Source: Clostridium sp. (GTDB lineage: Bacteria > Bacillota > Clostridia > Oscillospirales > Acutalibacteraceae). Taken from it: DNA of 56,123 bases. Below, in pieces: positions 53,517 through 56,123 of the stretch; the stretch's first letter is position 1, and every line of letters starts with the position of its first letter. The stretch spans positions 1 through 56,123 of the forward strand of contig JAMPGU010000011.1 in the NCBI GenBank assembly GCA_023663865.1. The letters run 5' to 3'. The position numbers and the translations under genes were made by a program. Below the pieces are notes generated by a model. It saw only the letters and a list, made by a program, of their open reading frames with translations. It did not search any database and had not been told where the DNA came from.

Positions 53517-54825
53517 GGTTGGTATGATTTCTTTGGGCTGCCCGAAAAATCAGGTAGACGGAGAATTAATGCTTGAAAAATTGAATAAATCCGGATTTCT
53601 TATCGCCCAGAGCATTGAGGATGCAGATATTATGATTGTAAATACCTGTGGCTTTATTGAGGATGCTAAACGAGAAGCAATAGAAACTATACTCGAAGTT
53701 TCTGAATATAAGGAAGCAGGGCTGATTTCTGCCATTGTCGTAACAGGTTGTTTGGCTGAGCGTTATCAGGATGAAATATTAAAGGAAATTCCTGAGGTGG
53801 ATTCTGTTATCGGTATTGGTGCAGATGGTGATATTGTAAAGGTTTGCCAAAAGGCTGCTCTCGGCATTTCCACCAGCTATTATCCTGATAAAAAATATCT
53901 GCCTCTGGAAGGTGAGCGTATGCTGTCTACGCCATCCCATTGGGCATATTTAAAGATTAGTGATGGCTGTGACAATAAGTGCAGCTATTGTGCAATTCCG
54001 GGAATTCGCGGTGGATACACTGAACGCCCGATGGAGAGCATTATTGCCGAGGCTGAGACTCTTGCTGAAAAAGGTGTAAAAGAGGTTATTTTAATCGCTC
54101 AGGACACAACAAAGTACGGCTTGCAGTTATATGGCGAATATAGGCTTGCTAAACTTTTGAAGGAGCTTGTAAAAATTGACGGCATTGAATGGTTCAGACT
54201 GTTTTATTGTTATCCCGACAGGGTTACGGATGAGCTGATTGAAGTGATTGCCGATGAAGAAAAAGTATGTTCCTATATTGATATTCCTCTTCAGCACTGC
54301 AACAAGGATATACTTAAAGCTATGAATAGAAACGGTTCTTATGATGCACTCAAAGAACTGCTTTTTAAAATGAAAGCAAGAATACCTGATTTATCTCTCA
54401 GAACAACCTTTATGGTTGGTTTTCCTAATGAAACTGAGGAACAGTTTGAAGAGCTTTGCAAATTTGTTAAGGAAATTAAATTTGATAAAATGGGATGCTT
54501 TACCTTCTCTCCGGAGGAGGATACACCTGCATTTTCCTTTGACGGTCAGATTGATGATGATGTAAAAAAACGCAGGGCTGAAGTCATTATGGATATTCAG
54601 TACTCCATTACGGAAGAAGCAAATAAGTCAAGAATCGGAAATACATATAAGGTTGTAGTTGACAGCTTCGAGGAGGGACACTATATAGGTCGTTCTTATC
54701 TGGACTCGCCTGAGATAGACAGCGGAATTATTATTCGTTCTGCCAAGGAACTAGCAATTGGCGAATTTATTCATGTTAAAATTACAGATTATGATGGCTA
54801 TGATTTGATAGGAGAGCAAATATGA
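53506..54825 (+). CDS. rimO: ribosomal protein S12 methylthiotransferase RimO
   Basis: Radical SAM enzyme that methylthiolates an aspartate of ribosomal protein S12. MKYKVGMISLGCPKNQVDGE and NTCGFIEDAKREAIETI are RimO-specific forms of the UPF0004 cysteines. The radical SAM motif is SDGCDNKCSYCAIPGIRGGY, and a TRAM domain ends the protein (about 375-438). The ATG at 53506 overlaps recX; an adjacent TTG is less likely. The recX-rimO-pgsA order is common in Clostridia. Its end overlaps pgsA (ATGA). Confidence 0.96.
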   Translation: MKYKVGMISLGCPKNQVDGELMLEKLNKSGFLIAQSIEDADIMIVNTCGFIEDAKREAIETILEVSEYKEAGLISAIVVTGCLAERYQDEILKEIPEVDSVIGIGADGDIVKVCQKAALGISTSYYPDKKYLPLEGERMLSTPSHWAYLKISDGCDNKCSYCAIPGIRGGYTERPMESIIAEAETLAEKGVKEVILIAQDTTKYGLQLYGEYRLAKLLKELVKIDGIEWFRLFYCYPDRVTDELIEVIADEEKVCSYIDIPLQHCNKDILKAMNRNGSYDALKELLFKMKARIPDLSLRTTFMVGFPNETEEQFEELCKFVKEIKFDKMGCFTFSPEEDTPAFSFDGQIDDDVKKRRAEVIMDIQYSITEEANKSRIGNTYKVVVDSFEEGHYIGRSYLDSPEIDSGIIIRSAKELAIGEFIHVKITDYDGYDLIGEQI

Positions 54826-55388
54826 ATTTACCTAATAAAATTACTGTTTTTAGATTTTGCTGCATACCATTTTTAATGGCATTTGCTTATATAGAATTTC
54901 CGTATCACTGGGTAGCAACCTTGATTGTATATTTTATTGCCTGTATGAGTGATAAGGTAGATGGCATTATTGCAAGAAAGAAAGGCTTGGTTACTGATTT
55001 CGGCAAGCTGATGGATCCATTGTCAGATAAGAGCTTGGTATTTGCTGCCTACATTGTTTTAATCAATCTCGGCTGGCATACAGATATTTGTATTATGCTG
55101 ATGCTGGCTCGTGAATTTCTAGTTGCAGGTATCCGTATGGCTGCTGCCTCTAACGGAGATGTAATAGCCGCCAACGGTTTTGGAAAGTGCAAAACCTTTT
55201 TACAAATGGCAACAACCGGTTTAACCTTCTTATTTTTAGCAATCGGTGAGGGTGCGGCAGATATCAATATGGCTACACCTTGGCTGAATACCTATTGTAC
55301 GGTTGCATTTTGGATAGTAACCGTTGTCACTGTATTAAGCGGTATTATTTATGCCAAAGATGGCTGGCATTTAATAAAGACAAAATAA
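54822..55388 (+). CDS. pgsA: CDP-diacylglycerol-glycerol-3-phosphate 3-phosphatidyltransferase
   Basis: Makes phosphatidylglycerophosphate, the committed step to phosphatidylglycerol. MSDKVDGIIARKKGLVTDFGKLMDPLSDK carries the CDP-alcohol phosphatidyltransferase motif D-x2-DG-x2-AR-x8-G-x3-D-x3-D without substitutions (about 46-68). Five or so hydrophobic segments make it a membrane protein; length 188 is normal. It overlaps rimO by four bases. There is no clear terminator before the next promoter. Confidence 0.95.
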   Translation: MNLPNKITVFRFCCIPFLMAFAYIEFPYHWVATLIVYFIACMSDKVDGIIARKKGLVTDFGKLMDPLSDKSLVFAAYIVLINLGWHTDICIMLMLAREFLVAGIRMAAASNGDVIAANGFGKCKTFLQMATTGLTFLFLAIGEGAADINMATPWLNTYCTVAFWIVTVVTVLSGIIYAKDGWHLIKTK

Positions 55389-55703
55389 TGGTTGCAAAAT
55401 TATAAAAAATAGATATAATAGTATTGATAGGAAAAAACTGTGATAGAGATAAGTAACTATAATCGGTCATTTTCAGAGAGCAAGCCGTATGCTGTGACGC
55501 TTGTATTTGACCCTTAGTGAAATGCACTCTTGAGTTGCACGGAGGAAATTATAGTATTTCGTGTCGGGTAGCTTCGTTAAAAGCTAAAGCTGTTATTATG
55601 CAGCCGAGTATAAACAAGAGTGGAACCGCAGTTATGAATTGCCTCTGTCGTATGACAGGGGTATTTTTTATTGTTTTTGCTTATATTTTTTGGAGGGGAT
55701 TTT
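55389..55703 (+). promoter_or_regulatory. Cys-specific T-box leader of cysE
   Basis: This gap is a T-box riboswitch. A promoter (TTGCAA 55392-55397, TATAAT 55414-55419, 16 apart) precedes it. Stem I holds AGTA (55452) and GAA before the specifier, the loop-E motif, and an AGAGAGC distal element. The specifier is TGC (55523-55525), a cysteine codon followed by A. The T-box proper is AGAGTGGAACCGC (55618-55630); its TGGA pairs with a UCCA tRNA end, and bacterial tRNA-Cys has U73. A terminator follows. Uncharged tRNA-Cys should switch cysE on. Confidence 0.92.
55642..55669 (+). terminator. T-box-controlled terminator
   Basis: CCTCTGTC (55642-55649) pairs with GACAGGGG (55654-55661) including one T-G pair, loop GTAT, followed by TATTTTTT. 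The T-box antiterminator would compete with it. Confidence 0.85.
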
Positions 55704-56123
55704 ATGTTTGACTCTTACAAAGAAGATATAAAAAGTTTTATGGAGCATGATCCTGCCGCCAGAAGTCCGATTGAAATTGTGTTATTGTACCCGGGCTTTA
55801 AGGCACTGAGAAGTCATAAGAAAGCGCATTGGTGCTTAAAGCACAATATGCCTTTTCTTGCACGATTTATCAGTCAGCGTTCAGCCCATAAAACAGGTAT
55901 AGAAATTCATCCTGGTGCTACAATAGGCAGACGTGTTGTTATCGACCACGGAAGCGGTATTGTCATTGGTGAAACAACGGAAATCGGCGATGATGTTATG
56001 ATTTATCAGGGTGTAACACTTGGCGGTACAGGTAAGGATATCGGTAAACGTCACCCTACAATCGAGAGCGGTGTTATGATTGGCTCAGGTGCCAAGGTAT
56101 TAGAGCCTATTACAATAGGCAGA
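55704..56123 (+). CDS. cysE: serine O-acetyltransferase (3' end outside window)
   Basis: The first 140 residues of CysE, which acetylates serine for cysteine synthesis. The N-terminal helical part ([20 protein letters not shown]) leads into the left-handed beta-helix of hexapeptide repeats: [50 protein letters not shown] and [17 protein letters not shown]. The short N-terminus is typical of Firmicutes EpsC/CysE. TGGAGGGG precedes the ATG. The Cys T-box upstream confirms the pathway. The gene runs off the right edge. Confidence 0.95.
   Translation, partial: MFDSYKEDIKSFMEHDPAARSPIEIVLLYPGFKALRSHKKAHWCLKHNMPFLARFISQRSAHKTGIEIHPGATIGRRVVIDHGSGIVIGETTEIGDDVMIYQGVTLGGTGKDIGKRHPTIESGVMIGSGAKVLEPITIGR

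Noticed and set aside
1..56123. CRISPR array, tRNA or rRNA genes, insertion sequences, prophage
   Set aside because: I saw no regularly spaced repeats, no cloverleaf with CCA end, no rRNA blocks, and no transposase or integrase motifs on either strand.
55704..56123. Other hexapeptide acetyltransferase (e.g. maltose acetyltransferase) for the last gene
   Set aside because: The [11 protein letters not shown] loop and N-terminal helices are those of serine acetyltransferase, and the leader is a Cys T-box.

Overview
The window reads as chromosome from an AT-rich, endospore-forming Clostridia, most like the Ruminococcaceae/Oscillospirales. The reasons are the Gram-positive gene orders (dgt-dnaG-sigA; yicC-remA-gmk-rpoZ-priA-def-fmt-rsmB-rlmN-prpC-prkC-rsgA-thiN-spoVM), spore-coat base genes (spoVM, sipL, spoIVA), strong purine-rich ribosome binding sites, a T-box leader, and secreted proteins with dockerin-like and GH43-like modules. 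It is mostly core genome. I see no rRNA, tRNA, CRISPR array, insertion sequence or prophage.

Layout. 1-5,750: a cut membrane/secreted protein and a nucleotidyltransferase (minus strand), a candidate small RNA, a nitroreductase, Tex, a YgjP-like metallopeptidase and a YkuE-like phosphoesterase. 5,840-15,640: macromolecular synthesis operon (dgt, dnaG, sigA, DUF896, tmk) running into DUF2156/GNAT/DJ-1 genes, a 5-formyl-THF ligase, mltG and a U32 protein, closed by a terminator. 15,645-23,891: surface block with an atypical penicillin-binding protein, a WYL regulator, a BspA-like/dockerin-like secreted protein, a 1,386-residue GH43-like secreted protein and a 42-residue peptide. 24,020-37,215: about 13 kb supra-operon from a consensus promoter, carrying RNA processing, nucleotide, replication restart, formyl-Met, rRNA modification, Ser/Thr kinase/phosphatase and ribosome assembly genes and ending in a 29-codon spoVM. 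37,280-40,320: sipL and spoIVA. 40,335-48,400: small membrane/zinc-ribbon genes, GHL10 lipoprotein, mtaB, DacF-like carboxypeptidase, pgi, a small P-loop protein and a Cthe_2159-type lipoprotein with an apparent 3' frameshift. 48,430-51,370: DUF177, rpmF, der, plsY. 51,375-55,390: rpmB (minus), then recA-recX-rimO-pgsA. 55,390-end: Cys-specific T-box and the start of cysE.

How the genes work together. Three basal-layer factors of the spore coat (SpoVM, SipL, SpoIVA) lie within 3.3 kb. Growth and translation genes (sigA, omega, L32, L28, Der, RsgA, RsmB, RlmN, RimO, MtaB, Def, Fmt) sit beside envelope genes (MltG, PBP, DacF, PlsY, PgsA, PrkC). The items most worth follow-up are the 42-residue peptide behind the large surface protein, the spoVM/47-aa/sipL/spoIVA cluster, the frameshift in the Cthe_2159-type gene, a 16-bp palindrome near that gene's promoter, the structured plus-strand transcript candidate at 1340-1500, and the Cys T-box. 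All assignments are from reading the sequence; no database search was run.
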